From the NCBI GenBank assembly GCA_918026815.1, contig CAKJVC010000092.1, forward strand, positions 248,001 to 312,000: a DNA stretch of 64,000 bases, in the 5' to 3' direction. Shown piece after piece: positions 11,260-23,254 of this stretch (position 1 is the stretch's first letter; every line of letters starts with the position of its first letter). The position numbers were made by a program, and so were the translations under genes. This stretch comes from Chalara sp. BL73 (Eukaryota; Ascomycota; Leotiomycetes; Helotiales). The notes beneath the pieces are model-generated. The model was given only the letters and a program-made list of their open reading frames with translations, was not told the DNA's origin and ran no database searches.

Positions 11260-12066
11260 TCACTCCTCCCCATCGCCATCAAGAACAATCTCCAACAACT
11301 TTGGATTTCGTGCCCAATCAATTCCGGAGCCCACAATTGTAGCACTAGCAGTTCCTTTCATTATCCTCCATCGTTGGCGACTAATCTTAACAGCAGCCTC
11401 CAGCTCCTCCAGCTGCCCCCGCACCTTCTCATCATGGATGTCCTCCTTTCTCTGAGCTTTCATTTCATCTGTCAATGAAAGCATAGTACTGGCTAACTCG
11501 ACATTTTGTCGTGCTACAACAATACGTTCACTCTCAACCTTTGTCAGCTCACTCTGCATCAAAGAGTTTTCGATGATAATTCCGATAAAGTTGTCGAAGA
11601 ATTATCACGCTGCTGTATGATAGGTAGAAGATCCCTAACTTTATCAGTGCTGTCAAATACAGCATGCGCCGTGCTGCTTACTGTTCAATAGCTGTAGCAT
11701 TATCTCCAGCATGAACCGCTTTCAATATAGGATTCGCGACAAGAACGCTCTCAACGATATTATTTCTCACTTGATATTGAGCCTTAGCTTCGAGAAGCTC
11801 TTGCTGAGCAATCTTGATATCTTCTTCAGTCACTTCCTTCGCTTCGTCTGTAGTTTGTCAGAACAAATATAAATTGTGATTTGAAACGCCGAACCATATG
11901 ACAATACCCCTTGCGCTTTCAAGAACGCGATTTCTAACTGAAGCTCTTCCAGTCTGTCGTACAGCTCGAGGATCCGTCTCTCCTGCTCAGTCATCAAAGG
12001 CCGAGAGATCTTCTCTGCCCCAGCATCCTCCACTCCCTGCATAAGCTCAACTGAAGGGTTTTGCAT
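11260..12066 (-). pseudogene. CENP-H-like kinetochore gene, copy 2, with a -1 frameshift
   Basis: Same three-exon layout as copy 1 (12066-11895, 11847-11682, 11634-11260). It has one A fewer at 11561-11563 on the plus strand, so the third exon meets a TGA in place of the leucine codons and the conserved C-terminal domain is lost from the frame. No other change from copy 1 was noticed. The defect lies in a homopolymer, so a consensus error is more likely than true gene loss. If it is real, this copy could make only about the first 140 residues. Confidence 0.75.
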
Positions 12067-12539
12067 GATACAGATGCCCTGATGAGAAAAGCATCAGCAG
12101 ATCTACTAAAATCTAGCCGCGTCGCGTCGCTACCACTTATCAAGGTTCTCCAACGTGTGATCACGAGACTAGGCGTTTTCTAAATCTCGTAAAAATCCGC
12201 ACGCTACTGGCTCTCGAGGGCAATCTCAGGAACAGAGTATTAGGGTTATCTATCCCAACTCGATTCCACTGAGGTTCTTAGAAATTGGCTTTCTTGGTGC
12301 AGTCGATCATGTCTTGTTTTTGTGTCAGGGAACCAACATCGGTGGCTGGTGAAGCTGTGGCGTAACTTCCAGGGAAGGTTAGTTAGTATGGAGCTTATCC
12401 GGGTCTCGAACAAGGCGGAATCATCTGCCTGAAGCCTTGTGATTGCAGTAATGTTTGCCATGCGACCACGCCTCCTCCATCACCACTGCTAGAAAACATT
12501 TTCTACAGCTTTGTGCGGCTGTAGACAGAAGTAGCAGGA

Positions 12540-15500
12540 ATGGCTCTTCTAGTTCTAATAGCACATACCGGGCAATGCCTACAGGTAGATCCAGCTTCCT
12601 TTGCTGAGTGAGTTAGACTTCATACCTCTGCGCGTGTATGGATCTATATTGACAACCTTCAAGCATAGATGCATATAGGTCCTGGGTTGCCCAGCAGACC
12701 GCAATATCCGTTCGCAACCAGATATCCTTGACAGGGTTAGGGCGGGCAGTGAGGTTTCAAGATCTCTCAATAGAAGTACGCAGCTGTTGTACCCCATCCT
12801 CTTATGTTCGCGCTGATAAACAATAGACCGAAGTATATGTGTACGATCGAAGGAGCTTTCAACTAAGTCCGCCAGACCCGTCTCAGGCCCTGCAATCCGA
12901 AATCCCGAGCCCAACAAGATACAATGTCGCAAGACCGCCAGATGCTATTGACAGTGAGACCGATTTACAAGCATGGAAGAACCTTTTCATGGCACGCAGG
13001 ACATGGGCTTTAAAAGTAGTTGAAGATACTGATTCCATGGCGGTTGAAGCGCAGAATCGCTATGAGGAGATCAACAACATCTTGAGAGCAGTGGATGCTG
13101 CAGTCTTGAACTTAGAGAAACAGGTCAAGGCTCTGGATCGTAAAAATGCCGATATTCAAAATCAGGCCAAGGAATTTCAGAAAGATCAAGAGCTGGCTGG
13201 AATTGACTGGGAGTCTTCACTTAAACAATTACGGTCTCTACCAGCGAAGATAGATATCATCAAGTTTGTTATTGGCAGAGATAAGAAAAAAAGAGCTGAA
13301 GGCTCCAAGCTTAGAAGACCTGGTTGATTCCGAAGATGTGAGAAAGGCCGGAAAGCACGTTCGAAGTCTGTACAAGCAGCTAAACAAAAGCGGTGCAGAA
13401 GTAGGAGGCAAAGTAGATGAGGTACTCAGGAAAACAGACATCTTATTCGATAAAGTGGAGAATAATCCTAAACGCTCAATACTAGCTCAATCATCGGAAC
13501 CTGGTCAACTTATGCAAGACATAGAGGCAATTGCTAAAAAGATCACTTCTGACTATGAGAGCGTTTTAGGGTATCCGAATACTAGCAGAAGCGTCTCTCA
13601 AGCTTCTAAATCTGCGCTTCACCATACGAACAACCTGCTTCCAAACCTTTCAAAGAGGGCTTTAGAAATGAATGGCCTTTTGAGATCTGTTACGGAAGCA
13701 CGAAACGGCACCGCTGTGGATTTCCTCGGCATCATGCATGACATCGCAGTTTTAACCTCGATGGCTGGTGAAGCCAATTCTCGATTTGCCGCTCTGGATG
13801 TAGATGGCGACGGATTTGACGCTATTAACCTACTACACAAAACGAACTCGCTACCTGTAATCTATGCTTCATTCGTTGCAGAAGCGATTAGGCGAAGAGA
13901 ATGGAATGATAAAGTGAGATCGGACTCAACGACATTAGCAAATGAGATGGCAACTTTCCAAGATGAGGAATCTAGGCGGCGGAGGAAGTGGCAAAAGCAG
14001 TTCGGAGTTGCGCTGTGGGGAGACAAGGCAGAGCGAAATGTCATCGGGGTCGACGTGAATCTTCACGGTGAGGAAGATGAATGGCCCGTCGCAATACGAG
14101 AAGACTTAGAGGAGCTCATTGCAGTATTGCAGGGACAGGGCTTCGCCGCAGCCGTAGTTGAGGAAGTTGTCCAAGTCCTTACAGACCTGAACAATCCTAC
14201 TAAGCAGCAAAGTAAACGAGCAAAGGCATTCAAGGCCGGTAGCATCCATGAGGCTGCCTTAGGTCGAAGCGCTCTTCTTTTACGAGGTGATGATGAGCTG
14301 ATTCGAAGCCTTCGCGACGATAAAACGAAGGCTGAAAGCAAGCTCAAGACAGCTGAGAGCAGAGTACGAAGACTTGAGGATCTATTACATCGGCAAAGTC
14401 ACATCAACAGGACCTCCACTGGAAACGTGTTTCAGTTACCTGCGAACCCAAGCCCGGATCTTCCAAGTGTTCCAAATCCCCTGGCCTCGCCCCGTCTTAC
14501 GGAAGATGCGTCCCGTCGATCATCAGCTTCATCACGGAGATTCTCAGCGACTCAAGGTGCCGACGAGAGAGTCTTTTCAGCAGAAGCTTCTTTCATTAGA
14601 AGCTGAACTAAATGCAGAACGAGAGCGTAGTGCTAGTATAGAGAAAGAACTCTCTGCCCGGAGAGGTCTTGTCGATGAGGCAAACTCAACGAACAAAGAC
14701 TTAATGGAGAACTTCAATGCGCAGCAAAGGGAATTCCTAGAGGAACGAAAGTCTCTCGAGAACGAAATCAAACGTCTGAGAGACAAGACAGAAGAGCTTG
14801 AGGATGAGATGGACCGTTACTTAGGGTCTCGTGAGAATGAGAGGAGCGGTATCGACGACCGCGTCCGTGCTCTTCAAGATGAGCTTGATAAGGTGCGCGG
14901 AGATGCTGCAGCAGAAACACAGAAGGCTCAAGGCCAGGTTGATTTTCTACGAAATGACGCAAAACTACAGCGTGAAACCAACGAACTACTGGAGAAGGAA
15001 TTACAGAGTATAAGGGATGAGAGGAAGACGTTTTTGACTCGTGCTGAGAAGGCAGAGGTTCTGAGTAACGAGCAACAGAAGATCCTTCACGATCTACATG
15101 GCCAGCTTACCAAAGAATTGGCACCGAGCGAAGATCTTAGCATCTTACGTGATGTGTTGATCAACAGCGCAGGCGATATTGTCTCCGAGATTGAATCAGT
15201 GAGAAGCGAAGCTGTCATTGCGCGATCTGACCGAGACTCTGCCAATGCAATTGTTGTGGCGCTCCATGCGGAGCTGGTGGAGGTGAAGGATAGAATGAGC
15301 AAAGAAGCGGCAGACTCATCACATCTTCGCGATGCTCTTAGCGAAGAAAGAGCTAAATTCACAGCTCTAGAGGCTGAATTATCTGATGAACGAGACCAAT
15401 TGTCCACCCTGCGAACCAAGATTTTGGACGGAGAGACAGGCTCAGAAGCCCTTCGCATGCGCCTTGAGGAAGAGGAACGAAAAGTAACCAGTATGTCAGA

Positions 15501-16761
15501 GAATCTAGCATCTGGGCTGTCTCGTATTGGAAGCCTTGAGGAGGAAGTAAGAACAGTGCAGGATAGGTATAAGTCTGTTCAAGGAAAGTATGAAAAGCTC
15601 TCGATTCGATTCGAAGCTCGTACTGCGCGTGCCAAGGACCTTACTCAACGAACATATACGCAGAACGATCGACTGTGCAGATTGCTCGAACGATTGAATT
15701 ACTCAATTACTCGAGACGGTGGCTCAATGACAATCCAAAAATTGCCCAAACCGGAGCGCTCTACCGCAAGCATATCAGGACAAGCCAATATATCTCCAAA
15801 TGCCCGAAAATCTTTGATGGATAGCGGAGACTTAGATCTCTTGTACTGGATGCATAATGATGATTCTGAAGTTGAAACAGAAAGGTACCAGGCATATCTT
15901 GAAGCAATTGGTAGCTTTGATGCGGAAGCGTTTTGTGAGGTCATTACGAAGCGAATCAAAGATGTGGAGTTCACTGGGAAGAAATACTTGAAGGATGCTC
16001 GTGGTTACCGAGAGAAGTCTCATGCGGCTCAAAAGGAAGCACATGAGAAAATTGCATTCAAAAACTTCAAGGAGGGAGATCTGGCGCTCTTCCTACCTAC
16101 GCGAAATCAAGCAACTGGAGCCTGGGCGGCTTTCAATATCGGCGCCCCTCACTACTTTCTTAGGGAACAGGATTCTCACAAATTGCGCTCGCGCGATTGG
16201 CTTGTTGCCCGTATCCATAAGATTGAGGACCGCGTGGTAGATTTATCGAAGTCAATGTCAGGGACACAGCCCAGTGATGCAAGGTCCTTAGGAGAAGCCA
16301 GCGCTGGTGGTGAATCTTACGAGGACGACAATCCTTTTGACCTCTCTGATGGGCTTCGGTGGTATCTAATTGATGCAGCAGAAGAAAAACCTGGTGCACC
16401 TTCGACTCCTGGTCTTGGGAAGAGTACTGTTGCAAGTGCCAACATAGATGCCACTGGTAGTATAAGAAGGTCGAAAAAATCTTCAGGGTCTGGAATGGAA
16501 GGGATCAACAAGACTCTCAGCAAGAGCCTTGATAGCCGCCGCAGCAGTACCAACTCGAAGAAGGCCATTCCACCTTCAAGTCCTCTTGCTAGAACTGGCT
16601 CAACGACATCACTGTTGCCAAGTACATCCGTAGTAGAAGAAACAGCTCGGGGGCAAATGATTCCAACCAGGAGCGGACCAGAGGCTGTGTCAGGAACAGA
16701 GAGGGTTCTGAAACCAGAGGTGCGAAACAGCGATATTGATGACCTGCTTGGTCCAAATTAA
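12540..16761 (+). CDS. ATG11: Autophagy scaffold ATG11, copy 2: complete 3' end but two apparent frameshifts
   Basis: Exons 12540-12607, 12664-12775 and 12827-16761. Copy 2 holds the native C-terminus missing from copy 1: a stretch with NPFDLSDGLRWYLIDAAEE, then a Ser/Thr-rich tail ending in DDLLGPN. As written it is not translatable as one protein. An extra A in the run at 13286-13292 and an extra T at 14574-14577 each shift the frame, and both runs are one base shorter in copy 1. A 3-bp insertion near 15304 adds one glutamate relative to copy 1. Without the two extra bases the gene would encode about 1370 aa, a normal ATG11 length. I read the frameshifts as probable sequence errors. It converges on the GNAT gene. 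Confidence 0.85.
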
Positions 16762-17217
16762 GATCTCGCTGATCAGGCGTGCAGAACTCTTCGATGTCGA
16801 ACCATACACAACCATCAGCTGGCACTAGTCCTGCTAAGAAATCTGTAATATGGGATTCGTTATGGTCTTTGGACCTGAGTCTCGAAAGCGGAAAGAAGAA
16901 GACATAGGATCAGGTACATATAGAATGGCATTGGCGAGGCGTTTTTTTTTTTACGGTTGTACATTTTAAAGGCATTTTGGGAGGGGTTCCGGCGATGTTG
17001 CTCTTGGTCACACATTTCGAATGATACCACTTTGCTTATTGCATTAATAGACTGTGATTTAATCAGTATCATAATCATTTCCAGACTGCTCTTTTGTGTT
17101 TCCCTTTTGCGCTTACATGTTCAGCTCAAAAATGCAGTGGCACAAATCAATAGGTATCTTTGTGTAGCAGCCTCCATACACGAGCTGTTTCGCAAGTCTG
17201 TATTTACCATCTATTGT
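16762..17217. other. Convergent 3' intergenic region ATG11 / GNAT gene
   Basis: About 456 bp with a T10 run near 16945. It probably holds the two 3'UTRs and polyadenylation signals. No further gene is seen. Confidence 0.5.
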
Positions 17218-18130
17218 TCAAGCAGGGCCACTTTCTTTACCAACTGGCTCCCGAATCATCCCAACATGATAGTGAATGCCTTTCCCACCGTACTTGGTGA
17301 AATCTATTTCCAGCCGTTCGCTGACAGCGACGAATCCAAGACGTTCATACACAGATATTGCAGGTCCCTGAAAATAGCGCAGGATCAGAACTCCACAACT
17401 CAGTCTACAGGACTCTACTTACATGAGGATCAGTGTCCAGATAGCATGCTAGGCCCTCCCGGTCAGCCTGTTCAAATGGCCATCTCATAAGCTTAGATGC
17501 CGCGCCACGTCTCCTATGTTTCGGGTCGGTTGCCAGGTTATCGCATACTACTTCTCATCAACGCCCGTGCTCCCTTTCCCTCGATGACAATTCGTACTAC
17601 CAGAATGAAAAATGAAAAACATGAAAAGGGGAAAATTAGCTCACGGAGAACCTTCCTCCTAGCCTCCCCCTCCCCCAATACGCTCCTCAATCGTGCAATC
17701 TCCGCTTGAAATACCTGATTAAGCTCCAAGTTTATATCCCCCGGCCGCGCCGGGAGTTGACCCTCCTCTCGCAATCTCATGACCTTCTCGCCGAATTCCC
17801 TCTCCTCCTCCTCTGCCTCCGCGTCGGAATGCGGGACGACCCAGTTCGCATAGCTGATCTCGCCTGTTTCCGTGCCTTTGACTACCAGGTAGCGGTTGAA
17901 TTTGCGGGAGACGGCGAGGGCGATCGAGGCGGAGCTGTAGGCGGCCCATTCGCTGGGATCCGCGTGAGCGAGGACCAGAGGGCTTAGGCCGGCTGCGTGT
18001 ATCAGTTCTATAGGGAGGGTAGTGGAGGAAATTGAAAGGGGAAGATACTTTCTTCTGTTGAGCGCCGGTGGAGGTGGGCTATGGCCTCACCGTCTGCCGA
18101 TGTTGCGAGGATGGGTTCTGAGATGGGCAT
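17218..18130 (-). CDS. GNAT-family N-acetyltransferase
   Basis: Four exons, 18130-18049, 17992-17645, 17547-17423 and 17367-17218, give 234 aa. The acetyl-CoA binding motif A is clear at about residues 148-180: DNLATDPKHRRRGAASKL, with the R-R-x-G-x-x core, followed by WPFEQADREGLACYLDTDP. Motif B is ISVYERLGFVAVSE near the C-terminus. This layout is typical of the many fungal GNAT proteins of unknown substrate that contain a YLDAS/YLDTD segment. The start is the first ATG in frame and sits in a good context (ACAAATG). Substrate and pathway cannot be told from the sequence. The second intron (97 bp) uses a TAG acceptor selected by frame. Confidence 0.85.
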
Positions 18131-18815
18131 TTGTTTTTTCGAGTTTAAGTTATAGTTACTATCAACTTTGAGAACTGTAAAGAGAAATATGAAATATGCA
18201 ATGAAGCAGGAGCAAGCTAGAAAATATTTATATCTTGCTCCAGTTATATTTTCCCTTGAAAGCGTGAATGTTGCGGGTATGAATGTTAATCTGGATTTCT
18301 AATCCTGTGGAATAAATGGTCTGTCTACATGCGGCTCTTGAAAGGGTCAGCTGGGAACCTGGCATACATGTTTGCATGAACAACTTCCTGATTGAGAATG
18401 GTAAAGTAGAACAAACCAACAAGTAATACCAGAATCTAAGGATTTTCAATGTCGACTTTGGAAGTGTTCAACTTGAATCTGGGAGGGCTAATGGGTAGAA
18501 AAAGCTCTGTGTACAAAATTGGACAGTCAAAATGTGCATAAAAGTCAGCTGAGAGTATATGCTATTGATGAAGTTGTGATTCTCATTGATAGCTTCTATC
18601 ACTGACCAATCTGATGGCTACGCCATCCCTCTGCTAAGCACCCACAAGATGCGCTCCAGATCTACGCCTTCCTCAATCATATAAACATCCACCCCTATGA
18701 GAAAGTTGAAAATCCGTAACGACCCCAGTCCAGATGCATGTAAAAACTCCCATACTCCAAATTCATTCATACATCATTTCATTGTCGATTCCTCTACGAT
18801 ATCGCAAAATTAAGT
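18131..18815. other. Intergenic region between the GNAT gene and sip5
   Basis: About 685 bp, AT-rich, holding the GNAT promoter and the sip5 3'UTR. No gene or structured element recognised. Confidence 0.5.
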
Positions 18816-21495
18816 TTATTGCGTTACTTGTCTGGTATACTCCTCGGTCCAGCCTGAACCTAGTTGTTTTCCAGAATCTTCTTCATGATCATTTAATCCA
18901 GGGGTGACAGCTGTGAGCATCACCTGAGGGGTTAAACTGTGTTGAGGTTGTAGAAGTGTGGTTGTTCTTTTCTCTTCCGTATCCTGAGTGTTCGGTTCCT
19001 CCACTCTCAAAGTAGCCACGCTGGCTTCAACATCGTCACCAGCTGGTTTTCCACTCCCGGAACTGTCCGCATTGCCGTCGAGGTGTTCGATATGTTTTGC
19101 TGCATCACCCTTGTCTTCATCATCGTGACCAATCATGGCAGCTAGACTTTGAAAGTTGAACATGGATTCGGATCCAGCATTTCCGTTCTCATCACCTCCC
19201 TCTGGGGTGCCGCCAGTATGAGCGTCCAAATTTGTGCCAGAAGCATTTGGAGTATCCAGACTTGAAGAATAGCCATGAGTATGCATACCATTCCGAAGGC
19301 TGCCTGGGACAGACTCTACAAAGGACGAGGAAGGACTGGATGCAGTGCTCATTTTACGTAGATGGGATGGCCTATCCGGTGCAGTTGGCGAGGCTGAGGG
19401 TTGATTTGGATCAGGAATACTCGTAAGAGTGGCTGTATCGAGATGCCTCGCTCCAGGAATTCCGGCATAGCTTCGGCCACTGTTTCCAACAATGGGCATA
19501 GGTAACGATGAAGTATTCGAAAGGCCTGTTGTGCTGCGGTCCACCTCTTTGCCTTTTGAAGTCGTCATCTCCACACTCTCTGGGGTAACTTCTTTGGCTA
19601 GAGTGCTCCCAACCGAATTCCCACGTCTCCTGCCGAGGCCAATACCTGGGAGCGCAAGAGCGATCGCACTAGCAGACCCATTGGCGGAGCTACTTCCACT
19701 GCCATAAACTCCTTTCCGATCCCTCTTCTCTTTTTTCTTCTCCTCCTTTGCCTTCTTCTTGGCCTCCTTGGCTGCCTCTTTCTCGCTCTTTCTTCTCCTC
19801 TCATCTTCTGCAGCGATACTTTGCCTGATGGCTTCCAGCATCATCATCTCCTCTAACTCCGCTACCCTATTACGTTGCCTTGAACTGCCCGACTCTTGAC
19901 CTTCTCTCCGTAGCTGATGCAGTTGCTCAGATACACTCCGCACGCTCGGTTCTGTCCCAGAAGGTAATGGGGTTGTCGAGCCACTCGCACCTGGACTATT
20001 CTCACCACGATGTCTTCCGAACCTACTCCTACTACTAAAGCCGAACCCACGCGTCTCAGCATTGTTATTTCCCATCAAGTAAGCTGCAGTATGCAAAGCA
20101 GTGGCTGCTGCTGATCGGCGAGCAAGGTGAGACCTAGCAGCTGCAAGTTTTGTCGCCCAGTCCGGCCTGACTCTGTCTGTAGTAATAACAGTAGACGCAT
20201 TTGCAGATATGGAGGTGGTTCGCCTTTTGTGTTTTTGAGGCGCTAAATTTGGGCTACTTGTTTCATTGATAGAAGATGAAGATGACATAGCAGAAGCGAA
20301 AGTGCCTAGGCTTGCAGAGTTATTCGCATATGACATACCTCGTCGAAATGGTGGAGGTTCATAAGTAACACCAAATTCAGCTTGCTGACAATATGGACAT
20401 TGTGCAGGTTCAGAGACCAAAGACTCCGCTTCTACAAGCGTATCTGCAGGTGGGGGGGTCGGGTTAGAAGGATCGTTATGTTCATGTTCTGGTGGATGCG
20501 GATCGGGTCTTTTGATCTGCACAAAACATTCAGAGCAGATCGGCTGATCACAACATCTGGTCTTGTTGAGATAAGGAGGATAGTTTAGGAAACAGATAGG
20601 ACATTCCATAGCATCCTTGTATAAGAATACTTCCAGAGCCTGCCCATTGACGTAGGGGTCTTTAGGCAGTTGTATCTCGCGCGGAACCATTTCGTTGGAG
20701 GACGGGTTTTTAGATGAAGTAGTGAGTGATGCTAATGTTTTGGATCGAGGTCGGAAAGGAGAATGAGAATGGATAGGAGAGGTTGGTGTTGAGGATGCAT
20801 TTGAGAACGCCGGATGTGACGGCGAAAGAGATGCAGATCTATCAGAGGAGGCTGATTGAGATCGTGATGTGATGGGCACTGTGAGGTTATGTATATTGCT
20901 TTGCGAGGTTGTAGCTTCTGGAGACGCGGGGCGCAAAAAGTCTTCTGGTGGTATCTCATCAGGGGCTGGAATGGGCAAGCCTCTGCCCGCAGCAACTAAT
21001 TGATGCTCTGTCCAGTCGGTTTTGAAATCATCCAGACCTCGCCAGAATGGAGCAATTCGTCTTTCGATCTACAATTGTTAATAAAGAACCAATATGACAA
21101 GGTGTAGTACTGACCATTAGCTGTCTTACAACTGGTTTACTAAAGTCCTCTGTGCCAGTATAGACACCCATGGTAACCAAGTAGCCGCCATCAACATGCT
21201 CTTCTTTTATGCTTCGTTCCCTTTCCTTTACCCTGGCTACTCTCTCCTTCTCTAGTTTCCTTGCTTCTCTTTCCTGTTTAGTTTCCCGCCTTTCCGGCAC
21301 CTCAGCACCGTTGTTGGAGCTCGATCCGATTCCTAGGAAGGAGAGATCATGTCTACTACCTCGGCCACTCCGCGAGGTGTACACGGTCTGCCTCTCGGTG
21401 GAGGGCGTCGATTCATTTGGCGTGCCCGCAGAATCCGGACGTCGTGAGGTAGGTGAATCGGGACCCCGCGATTCTCTTGAGCTACTGTTGCCCAT
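18816..21495 (-). CDS. SIP5: SIP5-like protein with an N-terminal zinc-binding domain
   Basis: Two exons, 21495-21115 and 21068-18816, give 877 aa. The N-terminus MGNSSSRES fits a myristoylation signal. A basic/glutamate-rich helix (about residues 75-100) precedes a conserved segment with [13 protein letters not shown] cysteine-rich zinc domain lies around residues 235-320: [20 protein letters not shown], then [19 protein letters not shown] and a distal [20 protein letters not shown]. The rest is low-complexity Ser/Thr/Pro with a charged Lys/Glu coiled segment near residues 515-550. This order is that of fungal SIP5, named from budding-yeast Sip5, which interacts with the Snf1 kinase and the Reg1/Glc7 phosphatase. 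The role in filamentous fungi is inferred from that homology. Confidence 0.9.
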
Positions 21496-21642
21496 CTTGC
21501 AGATACGGCTTTCTTGGAGACGGCAAATTAACGGGTCATTGAGGCTTTGATAAAACAGCGCAGTTGGTAAAGTTATTGAGATTTCAGGTCAAAGACCGCG
21601 AAAGGATAGTCGCAGGTAAATTTGGGGATGCCGGCAAGTTTC

Positions 21643-22026
21643 TTATTTCCCCACGTAAGGTACAAACTTGGCCTGGGTTCGAGCGCTTGCTCGTGTGATG
21701 GAGCCGGGTAGTGGATAGATAACGAGTGAAACAGTCTGCCCTGGGATGGCAGATTTCTTTAAGTCAGCTGGAATATTGTGCGATACTGTGGTCAAGTCAT
21801 GCTTATGCTGATTGTTGATGTTCGTGGGGGGGTGGCTTGACCTTTGAGTATAATAATGAGGTGTGTAGGGTCGGGTTGTGATGATGGCCAAGGTTTCCGT
21901 AATCCGGGCTGTCACCTTACTGCGCGAATATCAACGAGATTGAGGTGTGGATATAGATAGAGCAAGCTACTGAGCTACTCTTACGTTTTTGTTTGGTATC
22001 TCGATGTTTCGCGGCCTCAGGCGCAT
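21643..22026 (-). CDS. Small conserved-looking protein of unknown function (104 aa)
   Basis: Two exons, 22026-21985 and 21915-21643. The first encodes MRLRPRNIEIPNKN, and the second begins VTARITETLAIITTRPYTPH and ends QAKFVPYVGK. The phase-0 join uses donor GTAAGA and an AG four bases after an earlier CAG; the earlier AG would give an immediate stop. The short basic N-terminus could be a mitochondrial targeting signal (inference). I do not recognise the family. It sits 147 bp upstream of sip5 on the same strand. A single-exon reading from a later start is possible. Confidence 0.5.
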
Positions 22027-23254
22027 TCGTCATTGCCAAGCCTCTCGCTGACGTAAGGCAGCTACAAAGACTTGGAATTTCTGTATTGCGGCATATACAG
22101 AGATATATATCTCTATGCATGGATTAGATGGGATGGCAACACAGTAACTAGTATTTCACTACATTTTCATGACAGAATTTTATAATTGCATGCGCATCGT
22201 ATAATTAGATTTGTTATCGAACACTATCACCATCTGAATAATTCAGATAATGCAAGTCCTTCATGCCCAGCATAGCAAACGAACATACATCCTCTTCCAG
22301 CGCTAAATCAGTCGCGATTGATCCTAAGAACAGGCCCTGCTAAATAAATCTGCTTTCCTTTGCTCTGTTACCTACCCCCAGCTCGGGGCTCCGTCAGCAG
22401 CACAACAAGTATTCACTAGCGCCAAGAAATCCGGTTTTGATTTCCACAATTAACCTTGAACTACGAGCATCCACTCCTCTAGAAAGGAACAGTGCCATGC
22501 ACATCCCCTCTACTGTAGCAAAAATGGTAATCTGTCATTGGTCTAAGAGAGTAGAGCTGTTGACGTCTTGTCATTATCCAAACCGCTTCACAGCACATGT
22601 TTCTACTAGCCGCATGCTAAATTTATCACTAGAACATGCAATCACGTTATCGTTAAAGAAGTTCGACTTGCAAGATATATGTTATGCGGCGAAAACACGT
22701 ACCGCTCTTTTGGCCTACCAAGTGGGAAGCCATGGACCACTGTTCCGTAAGGAGCTGCCGAAACTTATGTACAAAAGTCATAGATTCGTCCATGCGGTGG
22801 CCGGTTCAATTGGTATCAGAAATTGTACTCCTGAGACTGTAGTTGGACTTAGTTGAGGTTTGAAGCATCTACCTCTTGGTCCACCATTTTGTCAGCACAA
22901 AAAGGTGATGTTAAGAATGAGCAAGCTTTTGATAAACTGATAGCGAGCTATTCGAAGATATGTCATGGAAATACTTTTGGAAGGAAAGCCATGGGTATTT
23001 GCTTTGTTTCGTCATTATTATCATCCAATCTCCTGGCCGGTTTCTTGCCTTCCTTTAAGCATGTCCTCATCTATCCTCTTCTGCCCACCCCAGGATCTAA
23101 AGGTCCCAAGGTAACCTTCTGTCAACATGTCTCCTATGCAGTTGTGTAACGTCTTTGTTCTGCTCTTCAAACCTCCGGCAATCCCCTGTTCAAGCATACC
23201 ATTTCAACAGAAGGCCCTAATACAGGGACCTGCTCTATGTCAGCGCCTATAATG
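22027..23254. other. 1.2-kb region without a supported gene
   Basis: AT-rich. It has a few open frames on the plus strand (22437-22856, 22853-23149) without ATG-led coding signal, family similarity or splice structure. I see nothing definite here. Confidence 0.5.

Larger units (their letters stand above)
8875..16261. repeat. Large direct repeat, copy 2
   Basis: This is the second copy of the block at 1-7393, with an offset of 8874 bp at the left edge falling to 8868 bp at the right. It runs on without a break into the true 3' end of ATG11, and on its left into an intact NHP6 gene, so both flanks look native. Its coding parts carry three frameshifting homopolymer differences that copy 1 lacks: 11561, 13286 and 14574. 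If the arrangement is a simple tandem duplication, the unit is 7394-16261 (8868 bp) and another NHP6 should lie left of the window. Confidence 0.97.

Noticed and set aside
1..16261. Large repeat as a transposable element
   Set aside because: Contents are ordinary host genes; no transposase, integrase, terminal repeats or target-site duplication seen at 7393/7394 or 16261/16262.
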